Under the pieces are notes generated by a model. It worked only from the letters and a program-made list of their open reading frames with translations, had not been told where the DNA came from and ran no database searches. A DNA stretch of 60,060 bases, from NCBI GenBank assembly GCA_964343305.1, contig CAYFJO010000017.1, forward strand, positions 1 to 60,060, given 5' to 3'. Of this stretch, positions 50,101-57,715 are shown piece by piece. The stretch's first letter is position 1. Each line of letters opens with the position of its first letter. Source of the DNA: CAYFJO01 sp964343305. GTDB lineage: Bacteria; Planctomycetota; Planctomycetia; Pirellulales; Pirellulaceae. A program made the position numbers and the translations under genes.

Positions 50101-52041
50101 CCAATGCAGCGACGCCTCGTAATTCATGTCCTTTTGGTGCAGATCGACCAGCCGCTGAATGTTCGCCGTTTTGCGGCCTCCCGGCATTTCAATCAGCCGC
50201 GCCGTCGCGTTCGCGGCGTTGGTCCAATCGTACCTCCGTGTGTGCAAGCGTATCTGTTGACCAACGATCAACGGGTTGTCCGATGACTTCGACAGAATCC
50301 GATCCGCGACCGCCGAATCACCGATCTGTTCGTGAAGTTCCGCGAGCAAGCAAGTCTGCTGAACGGATCGTTGTGCCTGGCCCCGCAGCGACTTCATCAC
50401 CTCTTCAATCGCGTCGGCCTTCGTGATCACACGCGATGCCTGGGCGATGGCTGTTTCCAAATCGCTGGCGGTTCTTGACAACCGCACACGCCGTCTGGCC
50501 CACGGCAGAGCCTCTTTGAAACGATCGACGGAGATCGCTTCGGCAACCAGTTGCCCGAGAAAGATCGGATCGTCGGAAAACTCGTCATGTCGGGCTTCGA
50601 GCAATTCAAACGCAGCCTGATGCTCGTTTCGTGCCGCTAGAATTCGCGCAATGCGAACCACTTGCGAGCGGTCCTGTCCCACGGCCAACTCTTTCCAAAT
50701 TGCACGCGCCTCCACCTTCTTGTCGCGATCAAACAGAAAGGCAGCCATCGATTCCCGCGCCGCGATCGAGTCGGGAAACTCCACCGTTAGCTCGCGAAAC
50801 GTCTGCTCGGCTTCGTCAAACAACTCGAACTGATGAAGCAATCGAGCGGCGCGCAAGTACGCATATTCGTCCTTGTCGGACACGTCGATGTAGTGACGAA
50901 GTGCCGCGGATGCCGCGGCTCGATCGCCCGCGCTGTGGTGGAGCGTCGCCAATCGGACCGACAACTCGGCGTCCTGGGGATGCTGTTTGATCAACGACTC
51001 GACAATTTGCATCGCCCGCTTGAGATTGCCTGTATCGGCAAGCAATTTGACAAACGCTTCCTGATTGGCTCGATCGCCAGGCGTGATGGCGAGGATCTGC
51101 TCAAACTGTTTCACCGCCGCTTCGTTTTCACCCAGTTGGACTAGCAGTCGGGCCGATTGTTGATGCAGATGAATTCGCCTGGGATACGCCTTCAACAACT
51201 TCGTGTACTCGGACTTCAAGCCCGTCAGATTGTCCTGTTGGCGGAACAATTGCTCAATCTGGGCGACGATTTCCCGTTCCAGCCATGATCCGTGACCGAC
51301 CTGTTCGAGCGTCGCGGAATAGATCTCCAGCGCCTTTGGACGACGCGCGGCGCGTTGATGAATATCGCCCAGCCGGATGCGCCGCAGCACTTGTTGATAT
51401 TTGTCCTTCGCCCGCCGGATCAACTGTTCGCACAACTCCGCGGCTTCGTCATGCAAGCCCTCGTCAATCTCCAGCTCGATAATGTCCTCGTGTAACTCCT
51501 CATCATCCGGATTGGCCGCCAGCAGTTTCTTCCAAATGGCAATGGCCTTGTCCGGCTGATGATTTCGAACCAGGATCCGTCCTTGAAGCTTGACGATTTG
51601 CAAAGCTAACTTTGCATCCGGCTTGGTTTGTTTCGCCCGCTCCAAATCGGCGATCGCGGTGTCAAAACTCAACGTCCGCACTTCGACTTCCGCCTTATGA
51701 AACCATGCCACCGCGTTGCCAGGATCATCGGCCAGCGCCGTGCGAAACTGAGCGAGCGCTCGCACGTCACTGCCTTGCTTGGCATGGAAAAACGCCAGCA
51801 GCAATCGATCGGCAGTCCGTTTATTCTTTTCAACTTGCTCGACGAGGAATTCTTCGAGGTCCGCCAACGTGGCCGTGTCAAGCCAAGTGTTATAGAAGCG
51901 ATCGAACAGGTATCCCGGACTCGGTCGCTTGACCAGCACCGAGTAATATCGCATCGCCTTTGGATTAGGCTCAACGGCAACGGCTGCTGAAATGAAAACG
52001 AAAATGCTCAATTCGCACAAGAGACGTGCAGCAGATGACAT
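44140..52041 (-). CDS. Giant exported TPR-repeat protein
   Basis: About 2,633 residues. The ATG at 52041 has GGAGA upstream and starts a signal peptide (LLCELSIFVFISAAVAVEPN). The first 900 or so residues are many tetratricopeptide repeats (for example AWFHKAEVEVRTLSFDTAIA; AVKQFEQILAITPGDRANQE; LLALAEIHRTNHNYEGRRKA), which form a protein-binding superhelix. The middle and C-terminal parts are helical with weaker repeats and no enzyme motif. It is probably periplasmic or envelope-associated. A palindrome pair at 45059-45129 is translated in frame as VGRISNPS...DGLEIHPT, an inserted repeat element tolerated by the protein. A single downstream gene follows closely. Confidence 0.8.
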   Translation of the reverse strand: MSSAARLLCELSIFVFISAAVAVEPNPKAMRYYSVLVKRPSPGYLFDRFYNTWLDTATLADLEEFLVEQVEKNKRTADRLLLAFFHAKQGSDVRALAQFRTALADDPGNAVAWFHKAEVEVRTLSFDTAIADLERAKQTKPDAKLALQIVKLQGRILVRNHQPDKAIAIWKKLLAANPDDEELHEDIIELEIDEGLHDEAAELCEQLIRRAKDKYQQVLRRIRLGDIHQRAARRPKALEIYSATLEQVGHGSWLEREIVAQIEQLFRQQDNLTGLKSEYTKLLKAYPRRIHLHQQSARLLVQLGENEAAVKQFEQILAITPGDRANQEAFVKLLADTGNLKRAMQIVESLIKQHPQDAELSVRLATLHHSAGDRAAASAALRHYIDVSDKDEYAYLRAARLLHQFELFDEAEQTFRELTVEFPDSIAARESMAAFLFDRDKKVEARAIWKELAVGQDRSQVVRIARILAARNEHQAAFELLEARHDEFSDDPIFLGQLVAEAISVDRFKEALPWARRRVRLSRTASDLETAIAQASRVITKADAIEEVMKSLRGQAQRSVQQTCLLAELHEQIGDSAVADRILSKSSDNPLIVGQQIRLHTRRYDWTNAANATARLIEMPGGRKTANIQRLVDLHQKDMNYEASLHWFEEWKKVSPGSTLPWIKQARLLVLRGQPDRSIEVLRKAVARFDGDPDLRNQLASAYTNAGKLADAERMYWLQYEQSETLRGKMSCVAKLANLAQFWGTTRKLIEAFEERQRTNRRSVEPLLALAEIHRTNHNYEGRRKALLEATRIRSEDHALLREIARIEEAEGDWQRALATLERAAKLDKSTRTREAIARIQLKYGDANLGYAMLYELAGGAKSNARNIEAIAGTMMSVQDWERAAEFLAPLVPRFADDYRLQFLLAIAQEEADQQAASIENFLQLLTMEKEIPGLPSAVAQQNVWHNNYIAQISNIVPRESLDFFRFFNNRRYAFQYRRISHYYSSQYVSSIRPFLPPNVEAARSFAVSHLLAMAKYLDEPQQRELIAAMKDRGVANANVLAELPESRYNWSGWPGLLEKHPTDVGLAAYWVLEAGGSHTAECECNARCVELFKRSHPQLAVIAAVHARVSDEAHEALFAEAMKLILRIEKPSYQLVSSLAGAFTEDRHGRPQPTPLAPEKRLALNQLLVAWYPKLSNQGNQQHGLFPYVGRSLLASEDMDAYAKLLDEEIVRWRTVGKAVRQQYQASNRFIEPIAFPSKMLTNFPDYLIQRDDRRWDEGKLAKLVSLVKDPTLKILLAHKAEQSELIRTQLGEMLADSQPSLDAYLLAAGWASREEKFDEAAGLLDKARFLVMPLEMRQRIDSALVAMAWLADKPADESGDPSDKRINELGRAAALRLRRARLEPRQRAELIVAMEDLGLTDEAASLEEVAARSQTQVRSVQIRQPDDITQMIADGKRNQAIREITNSLATPARIATMRPGTLSNAYQIRQLADVTEKHRLTDAVLARFEPGDVSTPRRQGAFGVVCEILGKKDRARAVYEQLIADQPKNDAIRFRLVLLCIEAGDEAAYEHLNVIEPKIWSKLATTATDEFIQQGWTFDQRFMLAEMIERLLVERQDLRQLDLSWVVAFLDKLAGQQYVLDNSLHAMYYGWGQFNKLADNMRETNLRRRKIHDRLCRAMINVPQLAPFGFTRLLAVAERYNQVYDEHAELARQAIINYRPRQTRSQFYASLFPRGGPVFGADETKLVRFRTPTQFLIRRAEESGTVEATANELAEILVKSNQSKAASELRDFAALYSCQPADFVKRAEAYIKRKQKTNQFGSQTEQEMMLVVIDAWDERGLSVDLSPVLKKQLVAHFTSSNNSHSPAFVEPIAVGIARRSQQPEQIVDFLQLVTTSCMGTKEKWPETIEKHFDAGGWSGRSLNSAMHGLGAVLHRLEGHDELTFHVLNFVFDNHLVRIVEGLEGPLRYRAFNAKPDHFERAWRLLESSPFFEDFENFRAYSLATGQETILGRTLKWMRGDYEEARRERFVEKLSQRATHTFGSRFMLAALGDDPSKSIPAIMSSYVDRLKSSPKERQTEFVSLIAELAPPHKAREHQLSAAAEQLYDWVEAMRGDHMDAIVKRILAAKRPSDLSVRADDIQAPGEEVLPHLIHSNRDMALKVYWKLVELSERFRTSGNSHSIYRGETDAGRLLRDVVRGPAPMVMHAFAIDVMTRNDRTPVESRDWWLKRMNQSFEKLYLEQLDAVPLGANRRFEAVKKLYESLGTQLGQRPTTLFVEGYWNVCDRLRPGELEQVIDWADEQAASGKYPAIAQEIAAAARLQVGRISNPSINPLSQQTDGLEIHPTEYYLSILRDTKLPPTWRTSVAWSLIKRHPTNVPRDLVLQSAEVYTEAMSSGAVIPHMQSPPIVSSLLAVDRDDKWKKVALALAKAWNKRNLTTATRHPAFGFSINANNRSEPLEFLKLNFLLDQQTTAVQFVQTYEKVRDIANDPSLIGLLVAGGRDSMAARMLRSRWNMLKHVPNEPAVYYDRQLHKQMPAFVESIPNEDMRYLAEVLLVSLPDSPLASEKHSQDQSDRLAAIANRFSNTEFTDVAIRDRALLWLSRDPAVRQHVREPLAKIASETDLLAWLTGDKSLAETPCTLAARHLAMTL
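45059..45129. repeat. REP-like palindrome doublet inside a coding sequence
   Basis: The 24-bp arms at 45059-45082 and 45106-45129 are inverted copies with one mismatch and a 23-bp spacer. Each arm is itself a hairpin (GGACGGATT-TCC-AATCCGTCC type) with an outward GTAG head. The element is read through in frame within the giant TPR gene. The same sequence type (GTAGGACGGATT) occurs at 52135, next to a RAYT transposase remnant. Confidence 0.88.
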
Positions 52042-52134
52042 GACTTCTTCTCCCAAGTTCCGCTGCCGCGGGAACGCCCGACCCGTGGCACTGGCTCATC
52101 GTAAGCGATTTCACTTGGAAGTCAAACAAAGCCC

Positions 52135-52155
52135 GTAGGACGGATTGGCAATCCG
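52135..52155 (+). repeat. Single REP-like hairpin upstream of the RAYT remnant
   Basis: GTAGGACGGATT-GGC-AATCCG: the GTAG head and first half match the arms of the doublet at 45059-45129, with differences in the loop and at the end. It is immediately upstream of the transposase fragment, where RAYT genes typically have their own REP copies. Confidence 0.75.
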
Positions 52156-52163
52156 GGGCGGGG

Positions 52164-52470
52164 AACGGTTTTCGTTGTTTGAATCGTTCGGTAGCGCGAT
52201 TGACGCTGTTCGAAAAGGACGGCGACCAGGAAGCGTTCGAACGTGTGCTGGAAGAAGCCTACGACCGCGTGCCCCTTCGCACTCTCGACTACACGGTGAT
52301 GCCCAACCACTGGCATTTCGTGGTCTGGCCACAAACGGATGCCGACGTCAGTGAGTTCTTCCCATGGCTGACCGTGACCCACACGATGTGTTGGCACGCT
52401 CATTTTCACACAGCGGTACGGGGCATTTGTATCAGGGACGCTTCAAGTCATTTCCCGTCCAGGACGAGAA
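52164..52470 (+). pseudogene. Broken REP-associated tyrosine transposase (RAYT)
   Basis: Reading from about 52164: LNRSVARLTLFEKDGDQEAF, LEEAYDRVPLRTLDYTVMPN, HWHFVVWPQTDADVSEFF, WLTVTHTMCWHAHFHTA. This is the Y1-transposase type with the HWH metal motif. Near 52420 a one-base loss shifts the frame; in the next frame it continues TGHLYQGRFKSFPVQDE. Similarity then ends abruptly at about 52464-52470, where sequence of an opposite-strand reverse transcriptase begins. The catalytic Tyr region and C-terminus are missing, so the gene is dead. Confidence 0.85.
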
Positions 52471-52730
52471 GGCTGAGCACGGTAGGCTCCGCGGTGAATC
52501 CGATCATGGAGATCCGTAACGTTAGTCTCCAAGTCTTGCTCGTATTCATGCCATGTCATTCCGTCCACTCCGACGGCCGCCGCCTTCTTCAAATCGTAGA
52601 AGGCTTCGGAGTTCAATAGCTGGCCTGCATGACCCTCCGCACGGACGCTCAAGACGACGTTGTTACCGCAGTCGGCCCTCCGCTGGAGGCCGAAGCGATT
52701 GCCCAAATCTTCTTCGTAGGACTCTTTCAT
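52464..52730 (-). pseudogene. N-terminal fragment of a group II intron-type reverse transcriptase
   Basis: The minus strand encodes AGQLLNSEAFYDLKKAAAVG, VDGMTWHEYEQDLETNVTDL and HDRIHRGAYRAQPSR, the N-terminal region of maturase-reverse transcriptases (usual form ...GVDGVTW...L..RIH.G.YR..P.RR). It ends after about 95 residues, before the catalytic YADD domain, at the junction with the RAYT remnant. Upstream (52731-52976) an 80-codon frame is open on the same strand but unrecognized; it might be the rest of the element's 5' part. The fragment is non-functional. Confidence 0.75.
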
Positions 52731-52993
52731 TCCCTATCCCAATCCGGTTTCATCCCGGCACACGCTGCCCCCTTTTCCGCGTCCTCTTATGAGATCGAAC
52801 GACCAAGAACTTGGATCGTCAACGCCGGACAGCCGCGCAGCGATGGTGCACAAGCTTCCGCAGCGAACGCCGCCGCAAGTCCGAACTGAAAGTACTGGCC
52901 AGCAGGTCGCTTCCCAATCCTCAGTGCGCCCTAAAGGCTGTATACTCCAACGGACATTTCGAAGTGGCGGCGGCATAGATCGCTCACGGCCAA

Positions 52994-54469
52994 CTATTTG
53001 TAACGAGCCCTGAACTCCTCAGCGGCCTTCTTGCGACGCTCCACCTCTTCTGGATCCAACTTGCCGAGGAACCATTTGTGGTCGTCGGAGTTGAGGACGC
53101 TGTCCAGCTTTTTCTGGAGCGCTTTGGTCGCTTCGACCTTCTTTGGGTCCTCTGACTTCAAGCCCTTCTCCACCATCTTCCTGAGTTCGGGGACGTAGTG
53201 CGTGTAGAAGGTCTTGGCGATGTCATATGTACCGTGCCAGTGCGTGTAGTCTGGTCCCATCATCGAGGCACCGTGACGAGCGCGACGACCCTCGTGATGC
53301 CACAACTCCCACCAATACCAATCCACTTGATTGGCAAAGTTCGCCTGAACGTCGCGCACTGGTTTGGCCAGTTCATACAACTCCTTGCCAGGCGTGGCAA
53401 ACTTGTTGTTGTAGAGGTCGATAAGCCCATCGTATTGCACGTAAAAGTTCTCCACCCAGTTCTTATTGTGGCAGTTGATGCAGACGTCCGTCATGTTCTG
53501 ACGTCTGAGCTGCCACGGGACGTTGGCACCAGGCAGTTTCATCTTGGCATCTGATACTTCGGGACGAATCGACACGGGTGGCCGATTGTTCCAACTGATC
53601 CGCAGCCCGACGTCATGTGTCACCGGTTGGCTTTTTGTTGCGGACATGTGGCATGTCGCACAGGTTGGAGCCGCCCAGTAGTCTTCGCCAACGATCCACT
53701 TAGGACTGTCGAGGTTCATCTTGTTGATGTTTGCCGCGAAGGCGATGCCGTGCTTCGATTCCTCGTAGATTTCTTTCTGCGGGTGGTCTGGGCCAAGGTG
53801 GCACTTGCCGCACGTATTCGGGTGCCGCGCTTGTGCGGCAGAGAATTCGTGTCTCGTATGACATGCTGCGCAGGACCCTTCTGACCCGTCCGGATTGATT
53901 CGTCCGATGCCGGAGTTGGGCCACGTCGCAGGATCGAGTTTACCGCCGGGCAGCACCTTTACCTGTGACCCGTGACATTGCCAACAGCCATTGACCGCAG
54001 CCGCAGAGTTTCCATGAGGAAATGCTGGCGTCTTCAAGCCCCGATTGCCTTCGACGATCTCCGCCAAGACGTTGTCCAGCGAGCCGAGAATGCGGGCACC
54101 CTTCGAGTGGTGCGAGCCCGCAAACTCCTTGACCTCGTTGCTGTGACAACGGCCGCAGTCTTTAGGACTGACGATCGTTGCGATGGTCTCGTCGTAATGG
54201 AGCATCGCATCCGGATCGCTCTTTTCGGCCGCGTGGCACTCGTAACAGCCGACATTGGCACGGAAGTGCTTGCTCGCTCCCCACATTTGATAGAGACCAC
54301 GACTTTCCTTCTTGTGGCATTTGATACAATCGATTGATGTCTTGCTGAGCTTCGGCAGGCCGATCGCCTGCCCGCAAAGTGGTTGCGACGTGCTCAGTAT
54401 CAAGGCAAGAGTGGCGAAGCAGACACCAATTGCGCGTGAGGCCGTGGTTGAAAACTTGGAATGTGTCAT
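52994..54469 (-). CDS. Octaheme cytochrome c of the hydroxylamine oxidoreductase (HAO) family
   Basis: A 491-residue exported protein with signal peptide AIGVCFATLALILSTSQPLC. Eight CxxCH heme sites are present in order: CIKCH, CYECH, CGRCH, CWQCH, CAACH, CGKCH, CATCH, CINCH. Spacing and the C-terminal WYWWELWHHEGRRARHGAS, MMGPDYTHWHGTYDIAKTF are HAO-like. Family members oxidize hydroxylamine or hydrazine, or reduce nitrite or hydroxylamine. The activity depends on a Tyr crosslinked to the catalytic heme; tyrosines in MMGPDYTHWHGTY are candidates, but this needs alignment. The ATG at 54469 has a near-perfect AAGGAGG site, preferred over an ATG 12 codons earlier. It is the last gene of the operon, after an NrfD-type protein, which favours a reductase fed from quinol. 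Confidence 0.88.
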   Translation of the reverse strand: MTHSKFSTTASRAIGVCFATLALILSTSQPLCGQAIGLPKLSKTSIDCIKCHKKESRGLYQMWGASKHFRANVGCYECHAAEKSDPDAMLHYDETIATIVSPKDCGRCHSNEVKEFAGSHHSKGARILGSLDNVLAEIVEGNRGLKTPAFPHGNSAAAVNGCWQCHGSQVKVLPGGKLDPATWPNSGIGRINPDGSEGSCAACHTRHEFSAAQARHPNTCGKCHLGPDHPQKEIYEESKHGIAFAANINKMNLDSPKWIVGEDYWAAPTCATCHMSATKSQPVTHDVGLRISWNNRPPVSIRPEVSDAKMKLPGANVPWQLRRQNMTDVCINCHNKNWVENFYVQYDGLIDLYNNKFATPGKELYELAKPVRDVQANFANQVDWYWWELWHHEGRRARHGASMMGPDYTHWHGTYDIAKTFYTHYVPELRKMVEKGLKSEDPKKVEATKALQKKLDSVLNSDDHKWFLGKLDPEEVERRKKAAEEFRARYK

Positions 54470-54477
54470 GGCAGTAA

Positions 54478-54484
54478 CCTCCTT
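54478..54484 (-). promoter_or_regulatory. Strong Shine-Dalgarno sequence of the octaheme cytochrome
   Basis: The minus strand reads AAGGAGG eight bases before the ATG at 54469. It decides the start of the cytochrome gene and suggests strong translation of the terminal enzyme compared with the coupled genes before it. Confidence 0.85.
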
Positions 54485-54501
54485 TTGGGTCGTTGGGTCA
54501 G

Positions 54502-55779
54502 TCATGTTGTCACCTGTTTTTCCGCTCCCTCGGCCTGTGAAGAAGACTGAGGCAGAGCGGCCAAACTTGGCGTGAAGGTGTAAACGGTGTCATAAGTCAA
54601 TCTGCCCGACAGGACAGGTATCGTGATACGGACGAAGATCGTGTAAAGCAGCAGCCCAAATGCCCAGATTCCGAAACAGACCAAAATCTCGTTGAATGTC
54701 GGCGAGTACTCGACGATCTCACCAAGCGGCGAGGGGATGAACGCCGGCACGATCAGGCCCATTCCCTTCTCGATCCAGATGCCAACGAGCATCAGGACGC
54801 ATGCCACGTTCATCGCGAACAACTTGCGGTACAGCGGCGAGAGCAGAATGACCAGCGCAGCCGTGTTGATGCCGACGGCTGTCCAGATCCAAGGAACGAG
54901 GGCGTTGTGACCATGCAAGCCAAGAAACAGATACCGCGTCGAGGCCATGTGCGCCGAATCGGTATAGAACTCGGTGAACAACTCGCAGACAAGCAAGAAC
55001 ATGCTGATCGTCAGCGCCACCGTGACAATGTTCCGCAGCAACTGCAAGGCTTTGTCAGACACCTCATACGCGCTGTAGTGGCGAATGAACTGCAGCGTCA
55101 GAATCAGGAATGCCGGGCCGGCAGCAAACGCCGAAGCCAGGAATCGCGGTGCAATGATCGCCGAATTCCAAAAAGGCCGGCCACCGAGACCGACATACAG
55201 AAACGCCGTGACCGTGTGAATGCTGATCGCCCAGGCGATCGCCACGAAGACAAACGGGACATAGAACGATGGATTTGGCTTGCGGCGGCGGTAGTCGCAA
55301 TAGATTAAGTAACCACAAATATGCATATTCAAGAGGAGATAGCCGCCGAGCGCAATGACATCCCACGTGAGCATCGAGATTGGAAAATTGAACCGCCAAA
55401 AAATGTGCATGAAACGATCCGGACGGCCGAGATCGACGTTGACGAACAGCAGACACATCACGATCGATGCGACACTCAGCAACTCTCCAAAAATGACCAA
55501 ATGGTGCAGTTCCTGGTTGCGGTAGACGTAGACTGGGATGACCAACATCACGGCCGCGGCCGCCATACCGACCAGGAACGTAAAGTTGGCGATGTACAGC
55601 CCCCAGGAAACGTGGTCGGTCATGCCTGTGGTGACTAGCCCATGGACTAGTTGTTTGCAGTAGGCGTTGAGCCCCAGCAGCGTGATGATGGTCAACAACA
55701 ACATCCAAACGTAGTACTGCCAGGAGCCGACGAAGCTGATCCGGAAACAACGCCAAAGGAAACGCGTGTAGTCTTTCAT
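54502..55779 (-). CDS. NrfD/PsrC-type quinol-interacting membrane protein
   Basis: A 425-residue polytopic protein with about ten hydrophobic segments, of the NrfD/PsrC/DsrP class, which exchanges electrons between quinol and a periplasmic ferredoxin. Typical parts are YVWMLLLTIITLLGLNAYCK, WGLYIANFTFLVGMAAAAVM, VNVDLGRPDRFMHIFWRFNF (a conserved site region), AFLYVGLGGRPFWNSAIIAP and LWIEKG-like VGIWIEKGMGLIVPAFIPSP. The start overlaps the stop of the iron-sulfur protein gene by four bases, so the two are translationally coupled and form a membrane module. Confidence 0.9.
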   Translation of the reverse strand: MKDYTRFLWRCFRISFVGSWQYYVWMLLLTIITLLGLNAYCKQLVHGLVTTGMTDHVSWGLYIANFTFLVGMAAAAVMLVIPVYVYRNQELHHLVIFGELLSVASIVMCLLFVNVDLGRPDRFMHIFWRFNFPISMLTWDVIALGGYLLLNMHICGYLIYCDYRRRKPNPSFYVPFVFVAIAWAISIHTVTAFLYVGLGGRPFWNSAIIAPRFLASAFAAGPAFLILTLQFIRHYSAYEVSDKALQLLRNIVTVALTISMFLLVCELFTEFYTDSAHMASTRYLFLGLHGHNALVPWIWTAVGINTAALVILLSPLYRKLFAMNVACVLMLVGIWIEKGMGLIVPAFIPSPLGEIVEYSPTFNEILVCFGIWAFGLLLYTIFVRITIPVLSGRLTYDTVYTFTPSLAALPQSSSQAEGAEKQVTT

Positions 55780-56843
55780 GCGTCACCTTCTTCCGTTGAG
55801 CCGGACGCCGAATCTACTGGCGACGCCTGCTGCCTAATACGCGGATAGTCCTCGTCGAAGTAATAGAAGAACCGGGGCAGCGTGCCGACCTCCTGCTTGA
55901 GCACAAAGACGTGTTTCGTCTTGAGGATCTGCGAGACTTCGCTTTCCGGGTCAAGGATGTTCCCGAACTTCCGCGCGCCGACCGGACAGACTTCGACGCA
56001 CGCTGGCATACGGCCTTCCCGCGTCCTGTGCAAGCAGAAATGGCATTTCTCCATCACTCCCTTCGAACGAGGGCGGTTCGACAAATAGGCCATTTCTTCG
56101 TTCAGGACGTACTGCCCGTTGTCATCCTTCGCGTATCCGGGGTCTGTGAAGTTGAAGCGCCGCGCCCAATACGGGCACGCTGCTTCGCAGTAACGGCAGC
56201 CAATGCACCAGTCGTAGTCGATCACAACAATGCCGTCGTCGTCCTGCCACGTGGCTTCGACGGGGCAAACTTTCACACACGGCGGGTTGGCACATTGATG
56301 ACACTGCACCGGCATGTAGTAATGCTGGTCGTCGGGAACCGTCGGCCGGTCGTAGTGGTGGTTGCCGCGTTCGAGATCGACGCTGCCTCTCGGCATTTCG
56401 ATAACGCGGATGTACTGCACCTCGGGCGAACGGCTCTGGTTGTTTTCTTCAACACAGGCGTGAACACAGCGGCGGCAGCCGATGCAGCGTCCGAGGTGAA
56501 GGGCATAGACAAACTCGATGCCATTCTTGGCCTTCACGTCTTTTAGTTCAGGCTTGATCTGGTAACGCTGTCCAACCTCTTTGCGGATTCGTGCCAGGAC
56601 ATCTTCCATGTCCTCGGACGTCATTTCCTTGTAGTGCTTTTGCAGGAACTTATCGATCGTGAAATCTTCGGTGTCGAGGTCGCGCAGTGGGCTCAACGCT
56701 GCGGCACACGCGGCCAAGCCGCTGCCGGCCGCCAAGGTGCTTTGCAGAAAACCACGTCGCGAAACGTTGGGGGACTCGGGCGGTACCGGCCCAGGTTCAT
56801 CGGGTTGTTTGTCGTCATTCGACGGTTGAGCTTTGTTGTTCAT
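55776..56843 (-). CDS. Tat-exported four-cluster ferredoxin (NrfC/DsrO-like)
   Basis: A 355-residue iron-sulfur protein. A Tat signal is seen at about residues 28-50 (SRRGFLQSTLAAGSGLAACA). Cysteine clusters for four [4Fe-4S] centres are CIGCRRCVHAC, CHQCANPPCVKVCP, CIGCRYCEAACP and CHFCLHRTREGRMPACVEVCP. This is the pattern of NrfC, PsrB and DsrO, which pass electrons between an NrfD-type protein and a periplasmic redox enzyme. Both ends overlap neighbours (tetraheme cytochrome before, NrfD-type after), so the three genes are tightly coupled. Confidence 0.92.
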   Translation of the reverse strand: MNNKAQPSNDDKQPDEPGPVPPESPNVSRRGFLQSTLAAGSGLAACAAALSPLRDLDTEDFTIDKFLQKHYKEMTSEDMEDVLARIRKEVGQRYQIKPELKDVKAKNGIEFVYALHLGRCIGCRRCVHACVEENNQSRSPEVQYIRVIEMPRGSVDLERGNHHYDRPTVPDDQHYYMPVQCHQCANPPCVKVCPVEATWQDDDGIVVIDYDWCIGCRYCEAACPYWARRFNFTDPGYAKDDNGQYVLNEEMAYLSNRPRSKGVMEKCHFCLHRTREGRMPACVEVCPVGARKFGNILDPESEVSQILKTKHVFVLKQEVGTLPRFFYYFDEDYPRIRQQASPVDSASGSTEEGDA

Positions 56844-57598
56844 TCCTGTTCAGTCCCGTCACCGTGAAGCTTGGTCTCGTGTAGTGTACGGATCAGCGGG
56901 TCCCGCTTTGCTCCTCGCTCAAAATGAATTTCTTTTTTCTGCTGTCCCATGCGCAAAGTGTTTGGTCCCGGCAGCGGCTGGAGGGGGTCCATCGCCGGAA
57001 TGCGCGGCATGTGTGGATCGTGACATTGAGTACATTTCAAACGCACTCGCTCGCCGGCCGTAGTGTCCCAATACCCATTCGTCCGTCCATGTGCTCCCCG
57101 CAACCAATCGAGGTATGTCGGGCCATGGCACTTCGCGCATAACTCGACCACATCGTTGTAACCGATCACCGTTCCGTCGTGCTGCACAAGCCGATTACGG
57201 TCCACGTCGTAGTGGCAGTCGCGGCAACGGTTGTTGATCCCATGATTGAGGACGATGTGCTTGTGTTGAAGGAGTGCAACAGGCGGATCCTCACGCGGCG
57301 GGAACGTCCGATGGCAGTCCATACAAGTGCGGTCGAAGCCAGCGATGAATTGGATTGGAGGGTCCGTCAAAACCTCGCGACGAGGTGCCGTAGTGAGCAT
57401 TTCTTGGGGGATGCCGTCGGCCACGGTTCCGAAAGCCGCGGTGTCGAATCCGCGCGGAGACAAAACGAAGTAAATCGCAAACAAGACGAACACCGAAGCG
57501 ACTGCATAGCCTAACCACCAAGGGCCACGATCTGAGAGAAGTGAGTTAGGTGAGGATGGCACTCCTGTTGCGTCCTGCCTGCCGGGAGCGTTCATCAT
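56840..57598 (-). CDS. Membrane-anchored tetraheme cytochrome c
   Basis: A 252-residue protein with one N-terminal transmembrane anchor (WWLGYAVASVFVLFAIYFVL) and four CxxCH sites: CMDCH, CRDCH, CAKCH, CTQCH. Additional His residues (QHKHIVLNHGINNR; RGAHGRTNG) could be distal ligands. The role, inferred from position, is electron transfer between the ferredoxin/NrfD module and periplasmic reductases. It is not a clear NapC/NirT sequence. It overlaps the ferredoxin gene by four bases; 117 bp separate it from the NapH-like gene. Confidence 0.88.
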   Translation of the reverse strand: MMNAPGRQDATGVPSSPNSLLSDRGPWWLGYAVASVFVLFAIYFVLSPRGFDTAAFGTVADGIPQEMLTTAPRREVLTDPPIQFIAGFDRTCMDCHRTFPPREDPPVALLQHKHIVLNHGINNRCRDCHYDVDRNRLVQHDGTVIGYNDVVELCAKCHGPTYLDWLRGAHGRTNGYWDTTAGERVRLKCTQCHDPHMPRIPAMDPLQPLPGPNTLRMGQQKKEIHFERGAKRDPLIRTLHETKLHGDGTEQE

Positions 57599-57715
57599 GG
57601 GTTCGCTATTCTATGGTGCGTCAACAAGGGAGGGTAGTAGCGTTTGTGTTGCTGCGTACTGCATGAACCGTGCCAGTCGAAGCGTATTTGCAGTTATGTG
57701 TAGATTGGGCAAAAT

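Noticed and set aside
52994..54469. Anammox-type hydrazine metabolism.
   Set aside because: No hydrazine synthase genes are in the window, and the partner genes (Nap-like, NrfC/D-like) point to nitrate/nitrite respiration instead.
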